Shown here: piece by piece, positions 52,399 through 61,504 of the stretch
Numbering within the stretch: position 1 is the stretch's first letter
Layout of the letters: each line of letters starts with the position of its first letter
Assembly (NCBI GenBank): GCA_014873095.1
Contig: CP050848.1
Coordinates: 1,116,001 to 1,180,000 of the forward strand
Source: Planctomycetales bacterium ZRK34
GTDB taxonomy: Bacteria > Planctomycetota > Phycisphaerae > Phycisphaerales > Zrk34
DNA length: 64,000 bases
Direction of reading: 5' to 3'
The notes under the pieces: generated by a model
Databases searched by the model: none
What the model was told of the DNA's origin: nothing
The model's input: the letters and a program-made list of their open reading frames with translations, nothing else
Made by a program: the position numbers and the translations under genes

Positions 52399-54942
52399 AT
52401 GTTCATCGAGTCGCTGAAATCACGGAACTTTCGCCAACTGTTGAGTGTCGGCCTGATCGTCGCCGCCTTCGCACTGCCTGCCCGGGCTGATGTGTACTGG
52501 GACATCGACGGCGCGACCGCCGGCGCCGGCGGAGCCACACCCAGCGGCAACTGGACCAGCGCCAACTGGTCCACCGACTCGACCGGTTCCAGCGCCACCG
52601 CCGCCTGGACGCCCGGCGAAATCGCGGTCTTCTCCGCCGGCACCGATGCCACCGGCGCCTACTCGGTCAATCTGCAAGGCACCTCGCAGACCGTCGGCGG
52701 CATCGTCATCGACGACGGCGGCGTGAATATCTCCAACGGCACGCTGCTGATTGACACCGGTTCAATCACCCGCAATTCCGTCAACAGTCTCCAGCACACC
52801 ATCAGTACCGCACTTCAAGGCTCCGGCACGCTGACTTTCGACGGCGTCGGCAGCAGCATCACCTTCATCACCGGCGTCATCAACGATTCCGGCGGTGTGC
52901 GCGACGTCCGCTACAACTCCACCGGCACCGTGCTCTGGGCGATGAACAATCCCTCCAGCACCTACTCCGGCGACACGGTGGTCGACTCCGGCTTCATCGC
53001 CGTCATCGCCAGTTCGACCGGCTCGGCCTCCACGGCGAATCTGACCAGCGGTGTGTTCGGCACCGGCACGCTCGTGCTCAACAGCGGAACCATCCGCGCC
53101 ACGACCAGCGGCAATCGCACCGTCGGCAACGCCGTCACGCTCGGCGGTGATTTCTCCTTCGGCAACAGCGGCACCAAGACCCTCATCTTCGACGGCCCCC
53201 TGACGCTAACCGGAACCCACACGCTGACGTTCAACTCCACCGCCACGGAGTTCGCCGGCGTCCTCGGTGACGGCGGCAATGGTTATGGTTTCATCAAGGA
53301 CGGCTCGGCCACGGCCATCCTTTCCGGCGACAACACCTTCACCGGTGGGTTGACCATCGAAGACGGTACCGTCCAACTTGGTCATGCCGGCGCGCTGAAC
53401 TCGGCCTCCCCCAATGAAGTCATCTTCGCCGACAACGCCAACGCCAAAACCCTGCATCTGAACGGCAATTCCGTCACGATCTCGCGTCTGACTGACGCGG
53501 GCTCGTCGACCGACAGCACCGTGGAAAACGACAACGCTACCGCAGCCACGCTTACACTCGACACCGCCTCCGAATACACCTTCGTTGGCTCGATCAATGA
53601 CGGTGCAGGCGGCGGCGCTTTGAGCATCGTCAAAACCGGCGTCGGCACCCAAGGCCTGACCGGCGACAGCGACTTCACCGGCACCGTGTCGGTCATCGGC
53701 GGCGGCATCCTGCGCGTTCTCGACGTGGCCGACGGCGGCGCCAACTCCAACCTCGGCGCCGGCTCCAGCGCGATCGCGCTGGGTGATGCATCCACCACCG
53801 GCGGGCTCTGGTTCAACAACACCACGACCGACTCAACCAATCGCGGCCTGACCCTCGGCGATGCCGGCGGCATCATGTATGTTTCCAACGGCGGCACGCT
53901 GACCGTTTCCGGCCAGGTCACCGGCGACGGCACGCTGACCAAAGAATATGCCGGCCTGCTGATCCTCAGCGGCGACAACACCTACACCGGTCAGACCAAC
54001 GTGAACGGCGGCAGCATCGTCGTCGCTCACGACAACGCCCTGGGCTCCGCGGCAGCCGGTACTGTCGTCGCCAACGGGGCGCGCCTGCGGCTGCAGGGCG
54101 GCGTCAACGTCGCAGCCGAAAACGTCACCACCAACTACTTCCAGTCCAACAGCGGCAACAACACCTGGGGCGGCACGGTTCAGAACATCAACGCCTCACA
54201 ACTCAACATCGAATCCAACGCCGACCTGCTGACCATCAACGGCGACGTCATCGCCCACGGCGTCAGCGACGGTAATCACACGCTCAACCTCCGCGGCGCC
54301 GGCAACGGCGTCCTCAACGGTGATATCACCGGCGTCTACGGGCTGGTGAAACTCGATGCGGGCACATGGACCATCGCCGGGGCTGCCAAGGACTGGACGA
54401 CGACCACCACCGGTGTAAACATCGCCGGCGGTACGCTCCTGATCAACACCACTGTCGACAGCAATCAGAACTGGACCGTACAAAGCGGCACAACCCTCGG
54501 CGGCAACGGCGACATCATCGCCCCGACCGTCGTCGTCAACGCAGGCGGCACCCTCGCGGCCGGCAACTCGATCGACCAACTCGACATCACCGGTGATCTG
54601 GATTTGAACGGTGATCTGCTGGTCGAAGTGCTCGGTGCGAACATCGACCGCATCGATGTCAGCGGCCTGCTGGATCTGTCCGCGGCGACCGATTCGCTGA
54701 CGATCAGCGGCACACTGACTGAGGCGGTCTACGTCATCGCCAGCTACGGCTCATCGAGCAGTAACTTTGCGTTTGACACGTTGACCAATCTGCAGGGTTA
54801 CAGCATCGACTACGCCTACGACGACGGCAACGGATCCAACCACATCGCCCTGCTGGCTCAGACGGTGATCCCCGCGCCGCTGGCGCTGCCCGGCGGGTTG
54901 GTGTTGATCATGTTCGCCGGACTTCGTCGCCGAATCGACTGA
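52399..54942 (+). CDS. Autotransporter-repeat surface protein with PEP-CTERM-like tail
   Basis: This 847-residue secreted protein has a signal peptide (residues 1-30, ending PARAD) and a long beta-helix passenger made of repeated GDNTFTGGLTIEDGTVQLG and GDNTYTGQTNVNGGSIVVA units (passenger-associated transport repeats). A C-terminal globular beta section follows near residues 730-815. The end IPAPLALPGGLVLIMFAGLRRRID is a PEP-CTERM-like anchor; no outer-membrane beta-barrel is visible, so this is not a classical autotransporter. GGAG lies nine bases before the ATG at 52399. It is probably an adhesin or surface filament. The codon use has many Thr/Asn/Gly codons, as expected for beta-helices. 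Confidence 0.8.
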   Translation: MFIESLKSRNFRQLLSVGLIVAAFALPARADVYWDIDGATAGAGGATPSGNWTSANWSTDSTGSSATAAWTPGEIAVFSAGTDATGAYSVNLQGTSQTVGGIVIDDGGVNISNGTLLIDTGSITRNSVNSLQHTISTALQGSGTLTFDGVGSSITFITGVINDSGGVRDVRYNSTGTVLWAMNNPSSTYSGDTVVDSGFIAVIASSTGSASTANLTSGVFGTGTLVLNSGTIRATTSGNRTVGNAVTLGGDFSFGNSGTKTLIFDGPLTLTGTHTLTFNSTATEFAGVLGDGGNGYGFIKDGSATAILSGDNTFTGGLTIEDGTVQLGHAGALNSASPNEVIFADNANAKTLHLNGNSVTISRLTDAGSSTDSTVENDNATAATLTLDTASEYTFVGSINDGAGGGALSIVKTGVGTQGLTGDSDFTGTVSVIGGGILRVLDVADGGANSNLGAGSSAIALGDASTTGGLWFNNTTTDSTNRGLTLGDAGGIMYVSNGGTLTVSGQVTGDGTLTKEYAGLLILSGDNTYTGQTNVNGGSIVVAHDNALGSAAAGTVVANGARLRLQGGVNVAAENVTTNYFQSNSGNNTWGGTVQNINASQLNIESNADLLTINGDVIAHGVSDGNHTLNLRGAGNGVLNGDITGVYGLVKLDAGTWTIAGAAKDWTTTTTGVNIAGGTLLINTTVDSNQNWTVQSGTTLGGNGDIIAPTVVVNAGGTLAAGNSIDQLDITGDLDLNGDLLVEVLGANIDRIDVSGLLDLSAATDSLTISGTLTEAVYVIASYGSSSSNFAFDTLTNLQGYSIDYAYDDGNGSNHIALLAQTVIPAPLALPGGLVLIMFAGLRRRID

Positions 54943-54966
54943 ATTTCCAACACGAGACGTTTGCCC

Positions 54967-55761
54967 ATGACGTTTGCACAACCACGAATCGCACGCGCCG
55001 CCGCACCTGTTCTTACGCTGCTTGCGGCAACGGGGTGGATGATTTTCGTGGCGCCGGCTGTACGTGCCGAGCCGCCTGCAGATGCAGGCTCATGGAAGTT
55101 GATCTTCAATGAAGAGTTCGACGGCGACGCAGCCGACATCGATTCCCGCTGGGCTTTTGAAAACGGCTCCCCTGGCCACATCATCTCCAGTCGATGGCGT
55201 GAAAACTTCACGACTGAAAACGGTGTCGGCCGCCTACTGACGAAGAAGGAATCCCGTGGTAAGGCCGACTGGACCAGTTGCCACATGTGGACAAAACAGA
55301 AATTCTTCTACGGCTATTACGAAGCGTCCTTCCGCTACGCCGGCGCGCCCGGGCTCAACAACGCCTTCTGGATCATGCCCTGGAATCCGAAAAAAACCGA
55401 GGGCGGCCACGAAATCGACATCAACGAAGGCCACTACCCCAACGAAGTCAACACCAACATACACGAGTGGTACCCCAAGCATCACGGCCACGGCAAACAC
55501 TTCGTCCGCGAAGGCGAAGACCTCAGCAAGGGCTTCCACCGGTACGGTTTTCTCTGGACGGAAAAAGACCTGGTCTGGTACTACGATGACAAGGAAATAC
55601 GGCGCGAGCCCAATAGCTGGTGCCACATTCCCGGACTCGTGCGACTCAGCACCGCCGTCATGAAATGGGCCGGTCCGATCACCGACGCCCTGGACGGCGC
55701 CTCGATGGATGTGCAGTACGTTCGCGTGTACAAACTCGAAGCCAAGTCGTCCGACGAATAA
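54967..55761 (+). CDS. Secreted GH16 family glycoside hydrolase
   Basis: This 264-residue enzyme has a signal peptide (residues 1-34) and a complete GH16 domain. The catalytic motif is HEIDINE with Glu149 as nucleophile, Asp151 and Glu154 as acid/base. Also visible are WKLIFNEEFDGD at the start, YGYYEASFRYAGAPGLNNAFWIMP before the motif, and VQYVRVYK at the end. GH16 enzymes hydrolyse beta-1,3 or beta-1,4 galactans and glucans such as laminarin, agar or carrageenan. Its size and simple build fit an endo-acting hydrolase. The ATG at 54967 is six bases after a TTG that could also be used. It precedes two FAD oxidoreductases by 24 bases. Confidence 0.92.
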   Translation: MTFAQPRIARAAAPVLTLLAATGWMIFVAPAVRAEPPADAGSWKLIFNEEFDGDAADIDSRWAFENGSPGHIISSRWRENFTTENGVGRLLTKKESRGKADWTSCHMWTKQKFFYGYYEASFRYAGAPGLNNAFWIMPWNPKKTEGGHEIDINEGHYPNEVNTNIHEWYPKHHGHGKHFVREGEDLSKGFHRYGFLWTEKDLVWYYDDKEIRREPNSWCHIPGLVRLSTAVMKWAGPITDALDGASMDVQYVRVYKLEAKSSDE

Positions 55762-55785
55762 ACACTTTCTGTGCAGGCAACCTTC

Positions 55786-57861
55786 ATGCGATTCTGGATT
55801 GCGGCCATCTTGTCGTTCAGCTTCACGCTCAGCGCGGTCGCCGCGCCGGGTGTGCAGTCGTATGACGTGGTCGTCTACGGCGGTACGCCGGGCGGCATCA
55901 TCGCCGCCGTCGCCGCGGCGCGCGAGGGCCGATCGGTCATCCTCCTCGAACCGACCGATCATCTCGGCGGAATGGTCACCGGCGGTCTGTCCGCCACCGA
56001 CACCGGCAACATTGACGTCATCGGCGGGTATGCCCTGGAGTTTTTCACCCGCACCGCGAAAAAGTACAAAGACCCCGAACGCCTCAAAGGTCGTACGCTG
56101 TTTTTCAGTGAGCCGCACGTCGCCGAGCAGTCATTCCACGAAATGCTCGACCAGCCCGGCGTTAAAACCATCACCGGCCAGCGTGTCGACAAGGTGGTCA
56201 AAGCCAACGGTCGTATCACCTCGATCACCACGCTCGACGGTTCGACCTACGCCGGGGCCCAGTTCATCGATGCCGGTTACGAAGGCGACCTCATGGCCCG
56301 CGCCGGGGTGAAATACACCTTCGGCCGCGAAGCCGCTTCGCAGTATGACGAGCCGCATGCCGGGTTCTACCCTGCCCCGCTGCGGCTGCGTACCGTCGAA
56401 GAGATGTCAAAAGACGATCCGTGTGTTGATCCTGAAAACGGACAACTCCATTACGTGCACGGCACGCCCACAAAGATTTCACCCTACGACGAACACGGCA
56501 AACTGCTCTACGGCATCAGCGATGAGCCCTGGCCGCAGCCCGGCGCCGGCGACCGCCGCATCATGGGTTACAACTTCCGCGTGATTGTCACGAACAACCC
56601 CGCCAATCGCCTGCCGTTTCCCAAGCCCGCGCATTACGACCCGAGCCATTACGCCTTGCTGCTTCGCCTGATCGAAGCCTATCCCGGCATTCGCTTCAGC
56701 AAACTGGCGCACATGAAGAACATCGGCTTCGACAAGTACGATGCCAACAACATCGGCATGGTCATCGGCACCAACCACATCGGTTTCAACTACGACTATC
56801 CCGATGGCGACTATGCCACGCGCGATCGCATCTGGGCGGCGCACAAGGACTGGGTGCAGGGCTTTTTCTGGTTCGTGTCACACGATCCGCGCGTACCCGA
56901 CGACCTGAAAAAACAGGCGGCCGACTGGGGCCTCTGCAAGGATGAGTTCGTCGATGACCCGCAACACTGGCCCTATCACCTGTATGTCCGCGAAGCGCGC
57001 CGCATGATCGGTCGGCACGTGTTCACCGAGCACGATGCGGTCCGCCGCATCCTCAAACCCGACTCGATCGCGATGGGCTCGTTCATCCTCGACTCGCATG
57101 CCGTGCAGCGGTTGGTCCACCCCGACGGTTACGTCATCGACGAGGGCAACTTCGACAAGCCCACGCGGCCGTACCAGATTCCGTACCGAATCATCACGCC
57201 GCTGAAAGATCAGTGCGAGAATCTGCTGGTTCCGGTGTGCGTATCGGCGACGCATGTCGCATACGGGTCGCTGCGCATGGAGCCGCAGTACATGATGATG
57301 GGTCATGCCGCGGGCGTCGCTGCGTCGCAGGCGATCGCCGAGCGCGTCGCCGTGCAGGATGTCGACATCAAATCGCTGCAGAGCAAACTGCTCGCACAGA
57401 AGCAGGTGCTCGAGTTGCCCGAGGCTGCCGCCGCGCTGATCCAACTGAACGAAGGTCTCGTCATCGACGACGAGGAGGCCGAGTACATCGGCCGGTGGAA
57501 GCAGAGCACCTGGGGCCGCTGTGTTGACGGGTTCTACCGCCACGATGACAACGCCTCCAAGGGCCTGGCCTCTGTGAAGTTTACCTTCACCGTGCCCAGC
57601 GACGGCGAGTATGAACTCCGCTACGTCTACAGCGCCGCCGGCAATCGTGCATCCAACACGCCGATCACGATCCACTCCGCCGACGGCGTGACCACCATGA
57701 AAATCGACCAGCGCAAGCCCGCGCCCATCGATGATCACGTGCTTCCGCTGGGTCATTTCCGCTTCACAAAAAACGCACCCGGCTCCGTCGTCGTGCGTAA
57801 TAACAACACCGATGGTTACGTTACAGTTGATGCGATTCAACTGCTGAAAATCGCTCCCTGA
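55786..57861 (+). CDS. Secreted FAD-dependent oxidoreductase with golvesin/xanthan-lyase-like tail
   Basis: This 691-residue protein has a signal peptide (residues 1-20, ending AVAAPG). It then has the FAD-binding start YDVVVYGGTPGGIIAAVAAAREGRSVILLEPTDHLGGMVTGGL, typical of the FAD_oxidored family that planctomycete annotation calls xanthan lyase. A GHAAGVAASQAI motif near residue 510 closes the FAD domain. The last 130 residues form a beta-sandwich similar to golvesin-type domains (DGEYELRYVYSAAGNRASNTPITI … TVDAIQLL). The tail is shared with the next gene, suggesting duplication. A GTG at 55771 is an alternative start. A role in sugar or polysaccharide oxidation is likely; no substrate is shown. 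Confidence 0.82.
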   Translation: MRFWIAAILSFSFTLSAVAAPGVQSYDVVVYGGTPGGIIAAVAAAREGRSVILLEPTDHLGGMVTGGLSATDTGNIDVIGGYALEFFTRTAKKYKDPERLKGRTLFFSEPHVAEQSFHEMLDQPGVKTITGQRVDKVVKANGRITSITTLDGSTYAGAQFIDAGYEGDLMARAGVKYTFGREAASQYDEPHAGFYPAPLRLRTVEEMSKDDPCVDPENGQLHYVHGTPTKISPYDEHGKLLYGISDEPWPQPGAGDRRIMGYNFRVIVTNNPANRLPFPKPAHYDPSHYALLLRLIEAYPGIRFSKLAHMKNIGFDKYDANNIGMVIGTNHIGFNYDYPDGDYATRDRIWAAHKDWVQGFFWFVSHDPRVPDDLKKQAADWGLCKDEFVDDPQHWPYHLYVREARRMIGRHVFTEHDAVRRILKPDSIAMGSFILDSHAVQRLVHPDGYVIDEGNFDKPTRPYQIPYRIITPLKDQCENLLVPVCVSATHVAYGSLRMEPQYMMMGHAAGVAASQAIAERVAVQDVDIKSLQSKLLAQKQVLELPEAAAALIQLNEGLVIDDEEAEYIGRWKQSTWGRCVDGFYRHDDNASKGLASVKFTFTVPSDGEYELRYVYSAAGNRASNTPITIHSADGVTTMKIDQRKPAPIDDHVLPLGHFRFTKNAPGSVVVRNNNTDGYVTVDAIQLLKIAP

Positions 57862-57912
57862 TTTCACAAGCCCGACCGTGTCCCCACCCCGTATTCCACG
57901 GAGACTTCGATT

Positions 57913-60195
57913 ATGCGACTCGCTCCCGCCCGACTGTTGACCCTGCTGATTGTGGCCTTGAGCCTGTGTGGTCTTGCCGCCGCCGCTGAGCCCGCCCGCC
58001 TGCTTGTCGAAGCCGAAAGCTTCGACCAACACGGCGGATGGAAGCTCGATACGCAGTTCATCCACATCATGGGCTCGCCTTACATGCTCGCCCACGGTCT
58101 GGGCCGACCTGTCGACGATGCGACAACGACCGTCCAGTTCCCCCAGGCCGGTACGTACCGCGTGTTTGTCCGCACCAAGGACTGGGTCGCCCGCTGGGGC
58201 GCCGAAGGAACGCCCGGCAAATTCCAGTTGCTCGTCAACGGCAAGCCGCTGGACACCGTCTTCGGCACCAAAGGCGCCGAATGGCACTGGCACGACGGCG
58301 GCACCGTCGAAATCAAAGACAAAACCGTCAAGCTCGCGCTGCATGATCTGACCGGCTTCGACGGTCGCGCCGATGCGATCTACTTCACCACCGATCTGCA
58401 AGGCACCCCTCCGCCCAACAGCATGATTCTGCCGGCGTGGCGGCGCGACCTGCTCGGCCTCAAGGCCGAGCCGACACCGCAGGGCCCGTTTGACCTCGTG
58501 GTCGTGGGTGGTGGCTACTCCGGTATGGGCGCGGCGATCAGTGCCGCACGCATGGGGCTGAAGGTCGCGCTGATTCAGGAGCGACCCGTGCTCGGCGGCA
58601 ACGGGTCCAGTGAAGTCCGCGTGTGGGCCAAGGGGCTGATCCGCCGCGGACGTTACCCCACGGTCGGCCAGATCATTGAAGAATTCGCCGACAGCGCCAA
58701 GAACTCACCCGGCACTTACGAGGAATTCGGCGACGCCAAGAAGGAAGCCGTCGTCCGTGCCGAGCCGAACATCGCCCTGTTCCTGAATCATCACGCGTAT
58801 GAGGTGAAAAAGGACGGCGACCAGATCAAGTCTGTCATCGGTTTCGACACCCGCACCAGCGAGTGGAAGGCATTCACCGGCAAGTTCTTCGTTGACGCCA
58901 CCGGCCACGGCACCATCGGCGCGCTGGCCGGAGCGGACTTCGACATGACTATGGAAAAACACATGGGCATGAGCAACATGTGGAAAGTCGAAGAGGCCGA
59001 GGAAGCGATCGAGTTCCCCGAAACGCCCTGGGCGCTGAATCTTGAAATGGGCGACTTCCCCTACCCGCGCCACGGCAAAGGGGAATGGTTCTGGGAGACC
59101 GGCTTCGACAAGCACCCGATCAACGACCTGGAACTGATGCGCGACTGGAACCTCCGCGCAGTCTTCGGCGCCTTCTCGGCGATGAAACACGGCGCGGAAA
59201 AGGCCAAGCACTGCAACACGCAGATGGTCTGGCTGGCGTACATCGGCGGCCCGCGTGAGAGCCGTCGCCTGCTGGGCGATGTGATTCTCACCCGTGACGA
59301 CATCGTCGCCAAGCGTGACTTCCCCGACGGTTGCGTGGCGACGACATGGTCGATCGACCTGCACTACGCCAAGCAGCAGTTCGCCAAGAAATACCCGGAC
59401 GATCCGTTCATCTCATACGCGGCGTTCGACCGCAGCGTCGACCGCAACTACGGCTACCCCGTGCCCTACCGCACTTTCTACAGCCGCAATGTGCCGAACC
59501 TCTTCATGGCCGGCCGGTGCATCAGCGTCACGCACGAAGCCCTCGGCACCGTGCGCGTGATGAAGACCTGCGGCATGATGGGCGAGGTCGTCGGCAAGGC
59601 GGCGTCGCTCTGCATCAAGCACGACACCACCCCGCGCGGCGTCTACCAGAACTACTGGAGCGAGATGGACAAACTGCTGAAGCTGCCCGGCGCCACCCGC
59701 CGCGATACTGTCAACGGCGAGTTCTACGTCCGCGACGATGCATACGAGCTTCAGGAAGTCGAGTACATTTCCACGCCCGTGAAGAAGGTGCCCGGCATCT
59801 GCATCGACGATGAAAAAGCGACCAAGACCGGCAAATGGACCGCCGGCGAAGGCCTCAAGGGCTTCATCGGTTACCACTACCTGTATTCGCCGGCCAATTC
59901 CGACTCGGCGGCGCGCTTCGACGTGAAAGTTCCCGAGTCCGGCCGGTATGAAGTCCGCATCGCCACGCAGCCGCATGCCAACCGCTCGACGAAGACACCC
60001 GTCACGGTTGAATCCGCCGACGGCTCGAAGACCGTGCGCATCAACCAGCGGGTCAAACCCGACAAGGAACTCGGCTTCGTCTCCGTCGGCGTGTATCGCT
60101 TCGACGCGGGCAAACCCGGGGCAGTGACAATCGCAACCGATGGGGCTGACGGCACGGTCCACGCTGACGCCGTCCAGCTTCTGCCCGTAAAATAA
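57913..60195 (+). CDS. Secreted FAD-dependent oxidoreductase with N-terminal beta-sandwich and golvesin-like tail
   Basis: This 760-residue protein has a signal peptide (residues 1-24). An N-terminal carbohydrate-binding-like sandwich (about 28-160; LLVEAESFDQHGGWKLD, YRVFVRTKDW) precedes the FAD domain starting at FDLVVVGGGYSGMGAAISAARMGLKVALIQERPVLGGNGSSE. LFMAGRCISVTHEALGTVRVMKTCGMMGEVVGKAA closes it. The last 130 residues match the tail of the preceding gene (SGRYEVRIATQPHANRSTKTPVTVESADGSKTVRINQ … HADAVQLLPV). The two genes are tandem, 51 bases apart, and probably act on related secreted substrates. Cofactor binding is clear; the reaction is not. Confidence 0.82.
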   Translation: MRLAPARLLTLLIVALSLCGLAAAAEPARLLVEAESFDQHGGWKLDTQFIHIMGSPYMLAHGLGRPVDDATTTVQFPQAGTYRVFVRTKDWVARWGAEGTPGKFQLLVNGKPLDTVFGTKGAEWHWHDGGTVEIKDKTVKLALHDLTGFDGRADAIYFTTDLQGTPPPNSMILPAWRRDLLGLKAEPTPQGPFDLVVVGGGYSGMGAAISAARMGLKVALIQERPVLGGNGSSEVRVWAKGLIRRGRYPTVGQIIEEFADSAKNSPGTYEEFGDAKKEAVVRAEPNIALFLNHHAYEVKKDGDQIKSVIGFDTRTSEWKAFTGKFFVDATGHGTIGALAGADFDMTMEKHMGMSNMWKVEEAEEAIEFPETPWALNLEMGDFPYPRHGKGEWFWETGFDKHPINDLELMRDWNLRAVFGAFSAMKHGAEKAKHCNTQMVWLAYIGGPRESRRLLGDVILTRDDIVAKRDFPDGCVATTWSIDLHYAKQQFAKKYPDDPFISYAAFDRSVDRNYGYPVPYRTFYSRNVPNLFMAGRCISVTHEALGTVRVMKTCGMMGEVVGKAASLCIKHDTTPRGVYQNYWSEMDKLLKLPGATRRDTVNGEFYVRDDAYELQEVEYISTPVKKVPGICIDDEKATKTGKWTAGEGLKGFIGYHYLYSPANSDSAARFDVKVPESGRYEVRIATQPHANRSTKTPVTVESADGSKTVRINQRVKPDKELGFVSVGVYRFDAGKPGAVTIATDGADGTVHADAVQLLPVK

Positions 60196-60202
60196 CGGGC
60201 CT

Positions 60203-61504
60203 ATGCGGTTAAAGGTTATCCAACAGGGTTCCGTGTGGCGCAGCTTTGCGCTGAGGGCGTACCGTCTGGCGGTGCTGGTCGTGATCATCGTGATGATTCG
60301 CGATCTGGCGGTGCGGCTGCGCGTGCAGGGTGACGCGCCGATCGAGTTGCGTGAGGTGCGGGCGGTGATGCCGGAGGCGGCGGCGATCGACATCGACCCC
60401 GGGCCGCGCGGCGGGTTGTTTGTGTATGACGAGAACGGTCAGCAGATCGGCTACGCCATTCGCACCAGCCCCACCAGCGACAAGATCATCGGCTATTCCG
60501 GCCCGACCGATACGCTGGTCGTGTTCAACGACGAGATGCTCGTGGTCGGCATCCGCATCCGCTCCAGCACCGACACGAAAGAACACGTCGAGGATGTGAA
60601 GGCGGACGAGTATTTCATGAACGCCTTCACGGGCATGAGTTGGCAACACCTGTCTGAATTCGACCCGCGGGCGGAAGGGATCGAAGGCGTCAGCGGGGCC
60701 ACGTACACGAGCATGACCGTTGCCGACGGGATCAAGCATCGGGTACACACCGTCGAAAGTGAACTGGCGAAACTGCCGCCGATGCGGATTTCGTGGAGCG
60801 GCATCGGCGTGGCGGCGGTGATCCTCGCGGCGTTGCTGCTCAGCTTCACGCATCTGCGCGGCAAGCGGTGGCTGCGCGTGCCGTTTCAGTTGATCGTGAT
60901 TGGCTACATCGGGTTTTACGCCGGCGACCTGGTGGCGCAGGCGCTGCTGCTTGGGTGGGCGGAGTCGGGCGTGGCATGGCGCACAGCTCCGGCGCTGGCG
61001 CTGATGACGGCTGCGGCTTTGTTGATTCCGTGGACGACGCGCCGACCGTTGTACTGCGGTCACCTCTGCCCGCACGGCGCGGCGCAGGAACTGATCGGCC
61101 GCATCGTTCCCTGGCGGATCAAGGTGCCGCACGGCGTCGGCGACAAGCTGAAGTGGCTGCCGGTCGGCCTGCTGGCGGTGGTCATCATTGGCGCGATGTT
61201 GAACCTGCCGCTGAACGCCGCGTCCGTCGAACCCTTCGACGCCTACCTGATCAAGACCGCCGGCTGGGCCACGATCACCGTCGCCATCATCGGCCTCGTC
61301 GTCGCCGCCTTCATCCCGCAGGCTTACTGCAAGTATGGCTGCCCCACCGGCACGCTGCTGAACTTCGTGCGCAGCCACGGCCACGCCGACCACTTCGCCC
61401 GCCGCGACCTGGTCGCCACACTCATGGTGGGCTTGGTCGCCGTGTTATACTTCTACCATGACCCCATCCACGCCTGGATCCTCGGCCCGAACGCCCCGTG
61501 GTAG
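60203..61504 (+). CDS. NosR/RnfG-like membrane protein with covalently bound FMN domain and 4Fe-4S cysteines
   Basis: This 433-residue protein has an N-terminal helix (residues 20-34). A periplasmic FMN-binding domain (about 45-195) carries the flavinylation motif SGATYTS (Ser164-Gly-Ala-Thr167), where ApbE attaches FMN to the threonine. Four or more helices follow, with CGHLCPHGAAQEL near residue 287 and CKYGCPTGTLL near 377, a reduced form of the polyferredoxin cysteine pattern of NosR/NapH. It resembles planctomycete flavin-based transmembrane electron-transfer proteins. The ApbE gene overlaps its last 47 bases. The electron donor and acceptor are unknown; no nos genes are nearby. Confidence 0.85.
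   Translation: MRLKVIQQGSVWRSFALRAYRLAVLVVIIVMIRDLAVRLRVQGDAPIELREVRAVMPEAAAIDIDPGPRGGLFVYDENGQQIGYAIRTSPTSDKIIGYSGPTDTLVVFNDEMLVVGIRIRSSTDTKEHVEDVKADEYFMNAFTGMSWQHLSEFDPRAEGIEGVSGATYTSMTVADGIKHRVHTVESELAKLPPMRISWSGIGVAAVILAALLLSFTHLRGKRWLRVPFQLIVIGYIGFYAGDLVAQALLLGWAESGVAWRTAPALALMTAAALLIPWTTRRPLYCGHLCPHGAAQELIGRIVPWRIKVPHGVGDKLKWLPVGLLAVVIIGAMLNLPLNAASVEPFDAYLIKTAGWATITVAIIGLVVAAFIPQAYCKYGCPTGTLLNFVRSHGHADHFARRDLVATLMVGLVAVLYFYHDPIHAWILGPNAPW

Noticed and set aside
60203..61504. Nitrous-oxide reduction gene nosR
   Set aside because: The protein has the FMN domain and some cysteines but only a reduced ferredoxin pattern, and no nosZ, nosD or nosF lies nearby.
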